A stretch of DNA of 64,000 nt from Chrysaora quinquecirrha (taxonomy: Eukaryota; Cnidaria; Scyphozoa; Semaeostomeae; Pelagiidae), in NCBI GenBank assembly GCA_014526335.1, contig JACTAT010000037.1, positions 13,096,139 to 13,160,138 of the forward strand, read 5' to 3'. Position numbers and translations under genes: made by a program. The number at the start of each line of letters is the position of its first letter. The first letter of the stretch is position 1. Shown here piece after piece: positions 12,376-21,397 of this stretch. Under the pieces are notes generated by a model. That model was given only the letters and a program-made list of their open reading frames with translations. It was not told the DNA's origin and did no database searches.

Positions 12376-13000
12376 AACGTAACACAAACACGACCCCTTG
12401 GAAGATCAGCTTAAACTTTTATCAATATAGGCCTGTATGTAAATTGTAAATTAGGAATCCTCATGAATATTTTTTTTTGTTTTGATATTATTGTATTATA
12501 TATATTTCAGCTGAAAGGTTTTTCGTGTCAAAATAATTAAATATGATGAATATATAAATATGACCACTGACCGCTAACCCACTTTAACCTCTTCTTCCCA
12601 CTACCTAACTATTTTTACCCTTATTGCTATTACAATAATTAAGGGGATTATTTTTTCTTTTCTCATCAATAAAACAATTTCATATAATTATTAATTTTAT
12701 TATCATTTCACCGTTATGATTATTATCATAATTTATATCCTCACTACGACAACATGCACATCTTCCACACCACACCTTGCTACTGCGAAGCATCAAACAA
12801 AGCACCAATCAGATTTCACCAACCATAATTCAAAATAATTACTTGTAGCTATATACTGTTAAAAAATTTTTTTCGATTATATTACACTCTGAAGAAGCCC
12901 TGCTTGGCAGGGTGAAATATTAGTTCTTAAAAAATATTTTAATTCAAAACCATAGTTTATCTTTTGTTATCTGCGTCGCGGTGTTCCTGATTGGTTTTTT
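12376..13000 (+). other. Probable 3' UTR of the truncated LINE
   Basis: AT-rich non-coding sequence after the LINE stop codon. It contains a small hairpin (AGCCCTGCTTGGCAGGGT, near 12897) followed by an A/T-rich tail. No gene is seen. Confidence 0.4.
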
Positions 13001-13170
13001 ATATTTATCTCTTCGCCGCAAGAAAGACTTCTATACGCAGCAGCCAGTTAAGTGGGCTTTCCTTTTTCAATTTATTCTTCATTTCTAACTTTAAGTATTA
13101 ATGGAGCCTTTTGGAGAAGAACGGTGGGAAATATATTGTACTTCTTTTCCTTTTTCGTACAAATCGTCTT

Positions 13171-13232
13171 GTTCTCGAACCCACGACCTTAGCGTTATTA
13201 TCACCACGCTCTACCGACTGAGCTAACCGGCC
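13171..13232 (-). pseudogene. tRNA-Ile copy 1, 3' part degraded
   Basis: The D arm and anticodon loop are intact, but the 3' acceptor strand and the outer T stem are replaced by unrelated sequence. This is the array edge. Confidence 0.7.
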
Positions 13233-13305
13233 TACAAAGTATTATTTTTTATTTCACATTACGACGTCAAGGCTGCATTCATTCACTTAGAATAATTGAT
13301 CAAAA

Positions 13306-13378
13306 TGGCCAGTGTGGGTTTCGAACCCACGACCTTAGCGTTATTAGCACCACGCTCTACCGACTGAGCTAACCGGCC
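13306..13378 (-). tRNA. tRNA-Ile(AAU) copy 2
   Basis: Full 73 nt, T loop TTCGAAA, all stems can pair, TTTT follows. Confidence 0.85.
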
Positions 13379-13461
13379 TGCATTGCTAAATTGTCAACCT
13401 TGCAAAATTGTTGCTTTTGCGAACTATCGATGTTAATTTGTTGTTGAGAAGAATAATGAAA

Positions 13462-13534
13462 TGGCCAGTGTGGGTCTCGAACCCACGACCTTAGCGTTAT
13501 TAGCACCACGCTCTACCGACTGAGCTAACCGACC
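13462..13534 (-). tRNA. tRNA-Ile(AAU) copy 3
   Basis: Full length. One acceptor change (5' strand GGTCGGT) leaves a wobble pair. The spacer differs from the main family, and TTTC rather than TTTT follows. Confidence 0.75.
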
Positions 13535-13617
13535 TGCATTGCTAAACTGTCAACCTTGCAAAATTGTTGCTTTTGCGAGCTATCGATCTTAATTTGTTGT
13601 TGAGAAGAATAATGAAA

Positions 13618-13679
13618 TGGCCAGTGTGGGTATCGAACCCACGACCTTAGCGTTATTCTACAGACTGAGCTAACCGGCC
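13618..13679 (-). pseudogene. tRNA-Ile copy 4, anticodon arm deleted
   Basis: 62 nt. An 11-nt deletion removes the 3' side of the D stem, the 5' side of the anticodon stem and the first anticodon base. Confidence 0.85.
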
Positions 13680-13752
13680 TACAAAGGAGTATCATTTATT
13701 TCACGTTACGAACTGAAGACTACATTCATTCACTTAGAATAATTGATCAAAA

Positions 13753-13825
13753 TGGCCAGTGTGGGTTTCGAACCCACGACCTTAGCGTTATTAGCACCAC
13801 GCTCTACCGACTGAGCTAACCGGCC
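13753..13825 (-). tRNA. tRNA-Ile(AAU) copy 5
   Basis: Full 73 nt with T loop TTCGAAA, the same form as copy 2. Confidence 0.85.
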
Positions 13826-13898
13826 TACAAAGTATTATTTTTTATTTGACATTACGATGTCAAGACTACATTCATTCACTTAGAATAATTGATCAAAA

Positions 13899-13972
13899 TG
13901 GCAAGTGTGGGTCTCGAACCCACGAACCTTAGCGTTATTAACACCACGCTCTACCGACTGAGGTAACCGGCC
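13899..13972 (-). tRNA. tRNA-Ile(AAU) copy 6, variant
   Basis: 74 nt. It has an extra base between anticodon stem and T stem, loop TTAATAA, a D-stem mismatch (CCTC) and an acceptor mismatch. Function is doubtful. Confidence 0.5.
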
Positions 13973-14045
13973 TACAAAGGAGTATCATTTATTTCACAGT
14001 AGGAACTGAAGACTACATTCATTCACTTAGAATAATTGATCAAAA

Positions 14046-14118
14046 TGGCCAGTGTGGGTGTCGAACCCACGACCTTAGCGTTATTAGCACCACGCTCTAC
14101 CGACTGAGCTAACCGGCC
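14046..14118 (-). tRNA. tRNA-Ile(AAU) copy 7
   Basis: Full length, with T loop TTCGACA. Confidence 0.82.
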
Positions 14119-14191
14119 TACAAAGTATTATTTTTTGTTTCACATTACGACGTCAAGACTACATTCATTCACTTAGAATAATTGATCAAAA

Positions 14192-14264
14192 TGGCCAGTG
14201 TGGGTCTCGAACCCACGACCTTAGCATTATTAGCACCACGCTCTACCGACTGAGCTAACCGGCC
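14192..14264 (-). tRNA. tRNA-Ile(AAU) copy 8
   Basis: Full length. One C-to-T change at the top of the anticodon stem gives a G-U pair. Confidence 0.8.
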
Positions 14265-14337
14265 TACAAAGTATTATTTTTTATTTGACATTACGATGTC
14301 AAGACTACATTCATTCACTTAGAATAATTGATCAAAA

Positions 14338-14411
14338 TGGCAAGTGTGGGTCTCGAACCCACGAACCTTAGCGTTATTAACACCACGCTCTACCGACTGA
14401 GGTAACCGGCC
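14338..14411 (-). tRNA. tRNA-Ile(AAU) copy 9, variant
   Basis: Carries the same set of changes as copy 6, as expected for the 439-bp duplicated block. Confidence 0.5.
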
Positions 14412-14484
14412 TACAAAGGAGTATCATTTATTTCACAGTAGGAACTGAAGACTACATTCATTCACTTAGAATAATTGATCAAAA

Positions 14485-14557
14485 TGGCCAGTGTGGGTGT
14501 CGAACCCACGACCTTAGCGTTATTAGCACCACGCTCTACCGACTGAGCTAACCGGCC
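14485..14557 (-). tRNA. tRNA-Ile(AAU) copy 10
   Basis: Full length, T loop TTCGACA. Duplicate of copy 7. Confidence 0.82.
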
Positions 14558-14630
14558 TACAAAGTATTATTTTTGATTTCACATTACGACGTCAAGACTA
14601 CATTCATTCACTTAGAATAATTGATCAAAA

Positions 14631-14703
14631 TGGCCAGTGTGGGTCTCGAACCCACGACCTTAGCATTATTAGCACCACGCTCTACCGACTGAGCTAACCG
14701 GCC
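14631..14703 (-). tRNA. tRNA-Ile(AAU) copy 11
   Basis: Full length with the G-U anticodon-stem pair of copy 8, of which it is the duplicate. Confidence 0.8.
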
Positions 14704-14776
14704 TACAAAGTATTATTTTTTGTTTCACATTACGACGTCAAGACTACATTCATTCACTTAGAATAATTGATCAAAA

Positions 14777-14838
14777 TGGCCAGTATGGGTCTCGAACCCA
14801 AGACGTTAGCGTTATTCTACAGACTGAGCCAACCGGCC
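14777..14838 (-). pseudogene. tRNA-Ile copy 12, anticodon arm deleted
   Basis: 62-nt deletion form with further changes in the T stem and D stem. Confidence 0.85.
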
Positions 14839-14911
14839 TACAAAGGAATATCATTTATTTCACATTACGAACTGATGACTGCATTTATTCACTTAGAATA
14901 ATTGATCAAAA

Positions 14912-14972
14912 TGGCCAGTGTGGGTCTCGAACCACGACCTTAGCGTTATTCTACAGACTGAGCTAACCGGCC
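14912..14972 (-). pseudogene. tRNA-Ile copy 13, anticodon arm deleted
   Basis: 61 nt: the 11-nt deletion plus one base lost from the T arm. Confidence 0.85.
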
Positions 14973-15045
14973 TACAAAGTATTATTTTTTGTTTCACATA
15001 ACGACGTCAAGACTACATTCATTCACTTAGAATAATTGATCAAAA

Positions 15046-15118
15046 TGGCCAGTGTGGGTCTCGAACCCACGACCTTAGCGTTATTAGCACCACGCTCTAC
15101 CAACTGAGCTAACCGGCC
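15046..15118 (-). tRNA. tRNA-Ile(AAU) copy 14
   Basis: Full length. D loop reads AGTTGGT instead of AGTCGGT. Confidence 0.85.
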
Positions 15119-15191
15119 TACAAAGTATTATTTTTAATTTTACATTACGACGTCAAGACTACATTCATTCACTTAGAATAATTGATTAAAA

Positions 15192-15253
15192 TGGCCAGTA
15201 TGGGTCTCGAACCCACGACCTTAGCGTTATTCTACAAACTGAGCTAACCGGCC
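15192..15253 (-). pseudogene. tRNA-Ile copy 15, anticodon arm deleted
   Basis: 62-nt deletion form. The spacer downstream has GATTAAAA instead of GATCAAAA. Confidence 0.85.
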
Positions 15254-15326
15254 TACAAAGTATTATTTTTAATTTCACATTACGACGTCAAGACTACATT
15301 CATTCACTTAGAATAATTGATCAAAA

Positions 15327-15399
15327 TGGCCAGTATGGGTCTCGAACCCACGACCTTAGCGTTATTAGCACCACGCTCTACCGACTGAGCTAACTGGCA
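15327..15399 (-). tRNA. tRNA-Ile(AAU) copy 16, acceptor mutated
   Basis: 73 nt, but the 5' acceptor strand reads TGCCAGT, breaking the first pair and adding wobbles. Confidence 0.5.
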
Positions 15400-15472
15400 T
15401 ACAAAGTAGTACTTTTAATTTCACATTACGACGTCAAGACTACATTCATTCACTTAGAATAATTGATCAAAA

Positions 15473-15543
15473 TGGCCAGTGTGGGTCTCGAACCACGACC
15501 TTAGCGTTATTAGCACCACGCTCTACCAACTGAGCTAACCGGC
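15473..15543 (-). pseudogene. tRNA-Ile copy 17, T-arm and acceptor losses
   Basis: 71 nt. One base is missing from the T arm and one from the 5' acceptor strand. Confidence 0.65.
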
Positions 15544-15616
15544 TACAAAGTATTATTCCTAATTTTACATTACGACGTCAAGACTAAATTCATTCACTTA
15601 GAATAATTGATCAAAA

Positions 15617-15689
15617 TGGCCAGTGTGGGTCTCGAACCCACGACCTTAGCGTTATTAGCACCACGCTCTACCGACTGAGCTAACCGGCC
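15617..15689 (-). tRNA. tRNA-Ile(AAU) copy 18
   Basis: Full 73-nt consensus copy. Confidence 0.87.
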
Positions 15690-15762
15690 TACAAAGTATT
15701 ATTTTTTGTTTCACATTACGACGTCAAGACTACATTCATTCACTTAGAATAATTGATCAAAA

Positions 15763-15824
15763 TGGCCAGTATGGGTCTCGAACCCACGACCTTAGCGTTA
15801 TTCTACAGACTGAGCTAACCGGCC
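15763..15824 (-). pseudogene. tRNA-Ile copy 19, anticodon arm deleted
   Basis: 62-nt deletion form. Confidence 0.85.
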
Positions 15825-15897
15825 TACAAAGGAATATCATTTATTTCACATTACGAACTGATGACTGCATTTATTCACTTAGAATAATTGATCAAAA

Positions 15898-15969
15898 TGG
15901 CCAGTGAGGGTCTCGAACCACGACCTCAGCGTTATTAGCACCACGCTCTACCAACTGAGCTAACCGGCC
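15898..15969 (-). pseudogene. tRNA-Ile copy 20, T-arm base lost
   Basis: 72 nt. The T stem lacks one base and has a substitution near the acceptor. Confidence 0.6.
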
Positions 15970-16042
15970 TACAAAGTATTATTCTTAATTTTACATTACG
16001 ACGTCAAGACTACATTCATTCACTTAGAATAATTGATCAAAA

Positions 16043-16115
16043 TGGCCAGTGTGGGTCTCGAACCCACGACCTTAGCGTTATTAGCACCACGCTCTACCGA
16101 CTGAGCTAACCGGCC
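16043..16115 (-). tRNA. tRNA-Ile(AAU) copy 21
   Basis: Full consensus copy. Confidence 0.87.
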
Positions 16116-16188
16116 TGCAAAGTATTATTTTTTGTTTCACAAAACGACGTCAAGACTACATTCATTCACTTAGAATAATTGATGAAAA

Positions 16189-16258
16189 TGGCCAGTGTGG
16201 GTCTCGAACCCACGACCTTAGCGTTAGCACCACGCTCTACCGACTGAGCTAACCGGCC
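16189..16258 (-). pseudogene. tRNA-Ile copy 22, anticodon bases missing
   Basis: 70 nt. Three bases of the anticodon loop are gone (GTGCTAACGC), so no normal seven-base loop can form. TTTT is changed to TTTTC. Confidence 0.8.
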
Positions 16259-16331
16259 TACAAAGTATTATTTTTAATTTTACATTACGACGTCAAGACT
16301 ACATTCATTCACTTAGAATAATTGATCAAAA

Positions 16332-16404
16332 TGGCCAGTGTGGGTCTCGAACCCACGACCTTAGCGTTATTAGCACCACGCTCTACCGACTGAGCTAACC
16401 GGCC
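16332..16404 (-). tRNA. tRNA-Ile(AAU) copy 23
   Basis: Full consensus copy. Confidence 0.87.
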
Positions 16405-16477
16405 TGCAAAGTATTATTTTTTGTTTCACAAAACGACGTCAAGACTACATTCATTCACTTAGAATAATTGATGAAAA

Positions 16478-16550
16478 TGGCCAGTGTGGGTCTCGAACCC
16501 ACGACCTTAGCGTTATTAGCACCACGCTCTACCGACTGGGCTAACCGGCC
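16478..16550 (-). tRNA. tRNA-Ile(AAU) copy 24
   Basis: 73 nt with one D-stem mismatch (GCCC against GAGC). Confidence 0.65.
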
Positions 16551-16623
16551 TGCAAAGTATTATTTTTTGTTTCACAAAACGACGTCAAGACTACATTCAT
16601 TCACTTAGAATAATTGATGAAAA

Positions 16624-16696
16624 TGGCCAGTGTGGGTCTCGAACCCACGACCTTAGCGTTATTAGCACCACGCTCTACCGACTGAGCTAACCGGCC
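16624..16696 (-). tRNA. tRNA-Ile(AAU) copy 25
   Basis: Full consensus copy. Confidence 0.87.
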
Positions 16697-16769
16697 TACA
16701 AAGTATTATTTTTAATTTTACATAACGACGTCAAGACTACATTCATTCACTTAGAATAATTGATCAAAA

Positions 16770-16842
16770 TGGCCAGTGTGGGTCTCGAACCCACGACCTT
16801 AGCGTTATTAGCACCACGCTCTACCAACTGAGCTAACCGGCC
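16770..16842 (-). tRNA. tRNA-Ile(AAU) copy 26
   Basis: Full length, D loop AGTTGGT. Last copy before the inserted element. Confidence 0.85.
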
Positions 16843-16879
16843 TACAAAGTATTATTTTTAATTTTACATTACGACTTAA

Positions 16880-17917
16880 CCCTTTCAGGCCCGGAATTTT
16901 TTTCTTTGAGAAAAAAATTCTTCTTTGATGTTTTTTGCATCAATACAGTGTAAATGAAAGTACACACATAAAACTTTGGAAATGTCCCTCCCAGGGAGGG
17001 AGAACTAGACTTGGGCCATATGGCCCTTCCGGCCCAAGGCGAATCAGTAACTATGAACTATGAAGAAACTTTAGTTGCTTTTATTCTTCAGAAAGTTAGA
17101 ATACATGACAGTTAGACTTCTTTCTAATGTTTTTTGCTAAATCAAAGAATTTTAATTAATAATATTCTGCAAAACTCCAAAAATGAGATGCAACGCCCCA
17201 TATTCGACAACCAAATCTTTCATTTTTCATGTATAAATCTTCCTGGGCAAGTAAAGTTGTGCTTTAATTTCACTTAACCAAGTCTTTCTAAGTCAGGATA
17301 ACCTGTATACCCCAAATATCTAATGTTGATGCATGCCCGGGTCAGTCAATGCCATGATGAAATTTCAAAATTTCTAAAAAAAGAAGATATTGTCAAAAAT
17401 TTGGGATATATAAGATAAAGGACACTAAAGAACAATATTTAATATCAAAATACTTGAAGAAAAACAAACGAAAAGCTGTTTTTGAAGCTATCAGCTGATT
17501 TTGTTGTGGGCGTTGTCTGGCATGATTTGAACTTCTCAGGGCCGGAAGGGCCATATGGCCCACACAATAAAATATTCTCCCAATTATTGTTGTTTCGTTT
17601 ATAGCCAAAAATAAACTTATTAATTACTTAATTAATGTTGATGCCACAGTATAAAATTATTTTTCTTAAAATGAAGGTAAAATTTCTTACCATTTTAAGC
17701 TGCACAAGATCTCCATTTTGGCTAGGCCAAGTTTTCCAAAATAAAACAGCAAAAAAAAGAAGAAACTCTTCCGCTATTGGCTGGCTCTAGTCATCTGATT
17801 AAAGTTTAATGTATGCAGAATAAATTAAGCATATTTTGGATTGATCTAAGGGGTTACTGAGAAAATTTCAGGGCAAAATGAGTCATGGGCCATATGGCCC
17901 TTCCGGGCCTGAAAGGG
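16880..17917. mobile_element. TTAA-flanked piggyBac-like MITE within the tRNA array
   Basis: A 1038-bp element with TTAA on both sides (16876-16879 and 17918-17921) and inverted ends CCCTTTCAGGCCCGG. TTAA target plus ends starting CCCTTT fits piggyBac-type elements. The palindrome GGGCCATATGGCCC occurs near 17016, 17548 and 17887. The open frame at 17393-17608 has no transposase motifs, so the copy is non-autonomous. The left flank is array spacer and the right flank is the middle of a tRNA, so about 70 bp of array was lost at or after insertion. Confidence 0.82.
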
Positions 17918-17921
17918 TTAA

Positions 17922-17970
17922 CGACCTTAGCATTATTAGCACCACGCTCTACCAACTGAGCTAACCGGCC
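17922..17970 (-). pseudogene. tRNA-Ile copy 27, truncated by insertion
   Basis: Only the acceptor 5' strand, D arm and anticodon arm remain. The T arm and 3' end are missing at the TTAA junction. Confidence 0.85.
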
Positions 17971-18043
17971 TACAAAGTATTATTTTTAATTTTACATTAC
18001 GACGTCAAGACTACATTCATTCACTTAGAATAATTGATCAAGA

Positions 18044-18116
18044 TGGCCAGTGTGGGTCTCGAACCCACGACCTTAGCGTTATTAGCACCACACTCTACCG
18101 ACTGAGCTAACCGGCC
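18044..18116 (-). tRNA. tRNA-Ile(AAU) copy 28
   Basis: 73 nt with one change that weakens the last D-stem pair. TCTT rather than TTTT follows. Confidence 0.7.
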
Positions 18117-18189
18117 TACAAAGTATTATTTTTTGTTTCACATTACGACGTCAAGACTACATTCATTCACTTAGAATAATTGATCAAAA

Positions 18190-18251
18190 TGGCCAGTATG
18201 GGTCTCGAACCCACAACCTTAGCGTTATTCTACAGACTGAGCTAACCGGCC
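18190..18251 (-). pseudogene. tRNA-Ile copy 29, anticodon arm deleted
   Basis: 62-nt deletion form with one more T-stem change. Confidence 0.85.
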
Positions 18252-18324
18252 TACAAAGGAATATCATTTATTTCACATTACGAACTGATGACTGCATTTA
18301 TTCACTTAGAATAATTGATCAAAA

Positions 18325-18396
18325 TGGCCAGTGTGGGTCTCGAACCACGACCTAAGCGTTATTAGCACCACGCTCTACCAACTGAGCTAACCGGCC
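18325..18396 (-). pseudogene. tRNA-Ile copy 30, T-arm base lost
   Basis: 72 nt. One T-stem base is missing. Confidence 0.6.
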
Positions 18397-18469
18397 TACA
18401 AAGTATTATTTTTAATTTTACATTACGACGTCAAGACTACATTCATTCACTTAGAATAATTGATCAAAA

Positions 18470-18542
18470 TGGCCAGTGTGGGTCTCGAACCCACGACCTT
18501 AGCGTTATTAGCACCACGCTCTACCGACTGAGCTAACCGGCC
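18470..18542 (-). tRNA. tRNA-Ile(AAU) copy 31
   Basis: Full consensus copy. Confidence 0.87.
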
Positions 18543-18615
18543 TGCAAAGTATTATTTTTTGTTTCACAAAACGACGTCAAGACTACATTCATTCACTTAG
18601 AATAATTGATGAAAA

Positions 18616-18689
18616 TGGCCAGTGTGGGTCTCGAACCCACGACCTTAGCGTTATTAGCACCAAGCTCTACCGATCTGAGCTAACCGGCC
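18616..18689 (-). tRNA. tRNA-Ile(AAU) copy 32
   Basis: 74 nt. One extra D-loop base (AGATCGGTA) and a T at position 26. Still foldable. Confidence 0.65.
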
Positions 18690-18777
18690 TACAAAGTATT
18701 ACATTTTATTTCACATTACGAAGTCAAGACTCGTTTATTCACACAGAATAATGGATCAAAATGAATATTGATCAAAA

Positions 18778-18851
18778 TGGCCAGTGTGGGTCTCGAACCC
18801 AGGACCTTAGCGTTATTAGCACCATGCTCTACCAAACTGAGCTAACCGGCC
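18778..18851 (-). tRNA. tRNA-Ile(AAU) copy 33
   Basis: 74 nt with a longer D loop (AGTTTGGTA). The T stem has a mismatch and the D stem ends in A. Confidence 0.5.
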
Positions 18852-18923
18852 TACAAAGGATTACTTTTTATTTCACATTACGACGTCAAGACTCGTTTAT
18901 TCACATAGAATAATTGATCAAAA

Positions 18924-18993
18924 TGGCCAGTGTGGGTCTCGAACCCACGACCTTAGCGTTAGCACCACGCTCTACCGACTGAGCTAACCGGCC
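18924..18993 (-). pseudogene. tRNA-Ile copy 34, anticodon bases missing
   Basis: 70 nt with the same three-base anticodon-loop loss as copy 22. Confidence 0.8.
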
Positions 18994-19066
18994 TACAAAG
19001 TATTATTTTTTGTTTCACATAACGACGTCAAGACTACATTCATTCACTTAGAATAATTGATCAAAA

Positions 19067-19140
19067 TGGCCAGTGTGGGTCTCGAACCCACGACCTTAGC
19101 GTTATTAGCACCAAGCTCTACCGATCTGAGCTAACCGGCC
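19067..19140 (-). tRNA. tRNA-Ile(AAU) copy 35
   Basis: 74-nt form with the same D-loop insertion as copy 32. Confidence 0.65.
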
Positions 19141-19228
19141 TACAAAGTATTACATTTTATTTCACATTACGAAGTCAAGACTCGTTTATTCACACAGAAT
19201 AATGGATCAAAATGAATATTGATCAAAA

Positions 19229-19302
19229 TGGCCAGTGTGGGTCTCGAACCCAAGACCTTAGCGTTATTAGCACCACGCTCTACCAAACTGAGCTAACCGG
19301 CC
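19229..19302 (-). tRNA. tRNA-Ile(AAU) copy 36
   Basis: 74-nt form with the D loop of copy 33 and a T-stem mismatch. Confidence 0.55.
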
Positions 19303-19374
19303 TACAAAGGATTACTTTTTATTTCACATTACGACGTCAAGACTCGTTTATTCACATAGAATAATTGATCAAAA

Positions 19375-19447
19375 TGGCCAGCGTGGGTCTCGAACCCACG
19401 ACCTTAGCGTTATTAGCACCACGCTCTACCGACCGAGCTAACCGGCC
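19375..19447 (-). tRNA. tRNA-Ile(AAU) copy 37
   Basis: Full length with one D-loop change and a G-U closing acceptor pair. Confidence 0.8.
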
Positions 19448-19520
19448 TACAAAGTATTATTCTTAGGTTCACATTACGACGTCAAGACTACATTCATTCA
19501 CATAAAATAATTGATCAATA

Positions 19521-19594
19521 TGGCCAGTGTGGGTCTCGAACCCACGACCTTAGCGTTATTAGCACCAAGCTCTACCGATCTGAGTTAACCGGCC
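19521..19594 (-). tRNA. tRNA-Ile(AAU) copy 38
   Basis: 74-nt form like copies 32 and 35 with a D-stem change. TAT rather than TTTT follows. Confidence 0.5.
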
Positions 19595-19682
19595 TACAAA
19601 GTATTACATTTTATTTCACATTACGAAGTCAAGACTCGTTTATTCACACAGAATAATGGATCAAAATGAATATTGATCAAAA

Positions 19683-19756
19683 TGGCCAGTGTGGGTCTCG
19701 AACCCAGGACCTTAGCGTTATTAGCACCATGCTCTACCAAACTGAGCTAACCGGCC
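19683..19756 (-). tRNA. tRNA-Ile(AAU) copy 39
   Basis: 74-nt form with the same changes as copy 33. Confidence 0.5.
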
Positions 19757-19828
19757 TACAAAGGATTACTTTTTATTTCACATTACGACGTCAAGACTCG
19801 TTTATTCACATAGAATAATTGATCAAAA

Positions 19829-19901
19829 TGGCCAGTGTGGGTCTCGAACCCACGACCTTAGCGTTATTAGCACCACGCTCTACCAACTGAGCTAACCGGC
19901 C
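19829..19901 (-). tRNA. tRNA-Ile(AAU) copy 40
   Basis: Full length, D loop AGTTGGT. Confidence 0.85.
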
Positions 19902-19974
19902 TACAAAGTATTATTTTTGATTTCACATTACGACGTCAAGACTACATTCATTTACTTAGAATAATTGATCAAAA

Positions 19975-20036
19975 TGGCCAGTATGGGTCTCGAACCCACG
20001 ACCTTAGCGTTATTCTACAGACCGAGCTAACCGGCC
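19975..20036 (-). pseudogene. tRNA-Ile copy 41, anticodon arm deleted
   Basis: 62-nt deletion form. Confidence 0.85.
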
Positions 20037-20109
20037 TACAAAGGAGTATCATTTATTTCACATTACGAACTGAAGACTGCATTTATTCACTTAGAATGAT
20101 TGATCAAAA

Positions 20110-20182
20110 TGGCCAGTGTGGGTCTCGAACCCACGACCATAGCGTTATTAGCATCACGTTCTACCGACAGAGGTAATCTGGG
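20110..20182 (-). pseudogene. tRNA-Ile copy 42, degraded
   Basis: The T arm and anticodon loop are recognisable, but the 5' acceptor strand no longer matches the 3' strand. Fainter remnants follow at about 20209-20251 and 20345-20412, so the array fades out here. Confidence 0.7.
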
Positions 20183-20543
20183 TACAAAGTTATCGTGCAG
20201 GAACTTCGCGTTATTAGCATCATACTCTGCATACGGAGCTTGCCGGCCTGGAATATTTGCTGTTCAGCGTTGCAAGGGCTTCCTTTTGCGCATGCACTTT
20301 GAAATTTGACTACTTCGCAAACCAAAAGAAGGAAGAGTGGCTAATGTGTATCTCGAAGTGACGTTCTCTACCGTTCTTTGCATAACGCTCTACCTACTGA
20401 GATAACGCGCCCACTGAACTCATCTGTCAGCCGTGCAAAATTTTCTTTTACGTGTTTGGAAACAGACATAATAAAAGTCAAAAAGGCTTGCATTGGTCTC
20501 AGACCCATTACAATATTTAACATATATTCTGATAGTGATACAC

Positions 20544-21036
20544 TACACGCAGTTTTTTTTTATAAGCCACCGGTTATAAGCAACCATGATGTAGACGGCC
20601 TGCCTAAAACTTGAAGCAACGTATAGTACCAAAGGAAAAAACCTAAGCAACTTTTTTAATTTTTGATAATTTATATCACTGCAAGCAATCGAGGATTGAT
20701 CAACTTTGCAGCTATTTCCATTCATTTGTCGACAAAACTCGCATATCAACTGAGTGTTTCTCGTTAAGTGAGGCATTTCATTAAGGGGTTTCCATTTAAC
20801 TTTCAATACAAAGTCTCTAATGGTAAAAATATCAGCAGGGAGAAATGACTCCAGACATTTTATGTGCAATGTTAGATTTTGCTAATTTTCTAGCCTCTAT
20901 ACTATTCTTAGGGCAAAAAAATGCAGTTAAAATTAAGCAACTATTGCTACTAAAAAGTAGCCTTAAGAGGTTTAAAAATCAGCAACTTTTTGAACTAGGG
21001 CCGAGCGAAGTTGCTTATAAAAAAAAAACTGCGGGT
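20544..21036. mobile_element. TIR MITE, GCAG-T(n)-ATAAGC ends
   Basis: A 493-bp element with inverted ends TACACGCAGTTTTTTTTTAT and ATAAAAAAAAAACTGCGGGTA. It resembles the ATAAG-TIR family in layout, but the inner 'gttgcttataagc' phrases are different, so it is a related subfamily. Weakly similar sequence ('aataagcaacc') occurs near 42710. It encodes nothing recognisable. Confidence 0.65.
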
Positions 21037-21265
21037 ATCATATTTAGCTTACACACTCTTAGCTCTAGTCATCTGAGGTAACTCTTGGCCTAGCATATCT
21101 ACTCACAGCACAGTCGCCTTTGGAATTGCCAACCTCTTTCCGTCCTTCCTTGTTACCAAAAATTGAAATATTGAAAAACTTGTGGGTTCAGATGTCCAGC
21201 AGTGCAGCTGTCGAACCGAAAACTTCACGCGATAAAAACTCTGAGCTTTATAGCTGCTGAATTAA

Positions 21266-21397
21266 CCCAAGGGACTTTTCACTCTTCAAAAAAGCGCACA
21301 AGATCCCTATTGAAACGAAAGGTTTCTTACAACATTCCATGAAAACAAGAGATTCCAACTGTGAGTGTACGAGATTCCAGAGTGAATTGTCCTTTGA
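21266..21397. mobile_element. Short palindromic repeat (GGGAC..TTCACTC ends), copy 1
   Basis: A ~130-bp repeat. The left end reads GGGACTTTTCACTCTTCAAA and the right end 'gtgtacgagattccagagtg' then aattgtcctt, near-inverted to each other. Related copies lie at 60489-60619 and 46020-46172. Confidence 0.5.

Larger units (their letters stand above)
13171..20182 (-). repeat. Tandem tRNA-Ile(AAU) array, 42 copies
   Basis: All copies are on the minus strand. Most repeat at 146 bp: about 73 bp of tRNA plus 73 bp of spacer. The first few and some late copies are spaced 150-162 bp. The consensus reads GGCCGGTTAGCTCAGTCGGT at its 5' end, has loop CTAATAA with anticodon AAT, and ends ACTGGCCA. Internal promoter boxes fit (A box TAGCTCAGTCGG, B box GGTTCGAGACC), and TTTT follows the 3' end of most copies as a Pol III stop. 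By class: 19 full 73-nt copies, 8 of 74 nt with a one-base insertion, 3 with a base lost in the T arm, 7 with an 11-nt deletion through the anticodon arm, 2 lacking three anticodon-loop bases, and 3 truncated or degraded. A 439-bp three-unit block is duplicated (13899-14264 and 14338-14703). Confidence 0.93.

Noticed and set aside
13171..20182. tRNA array as a family of SINEs
   Set aside because: Units are tandem, in one orientation and regularly spaced, lack a SINE body or A-tail, and keep full tRNA structure.
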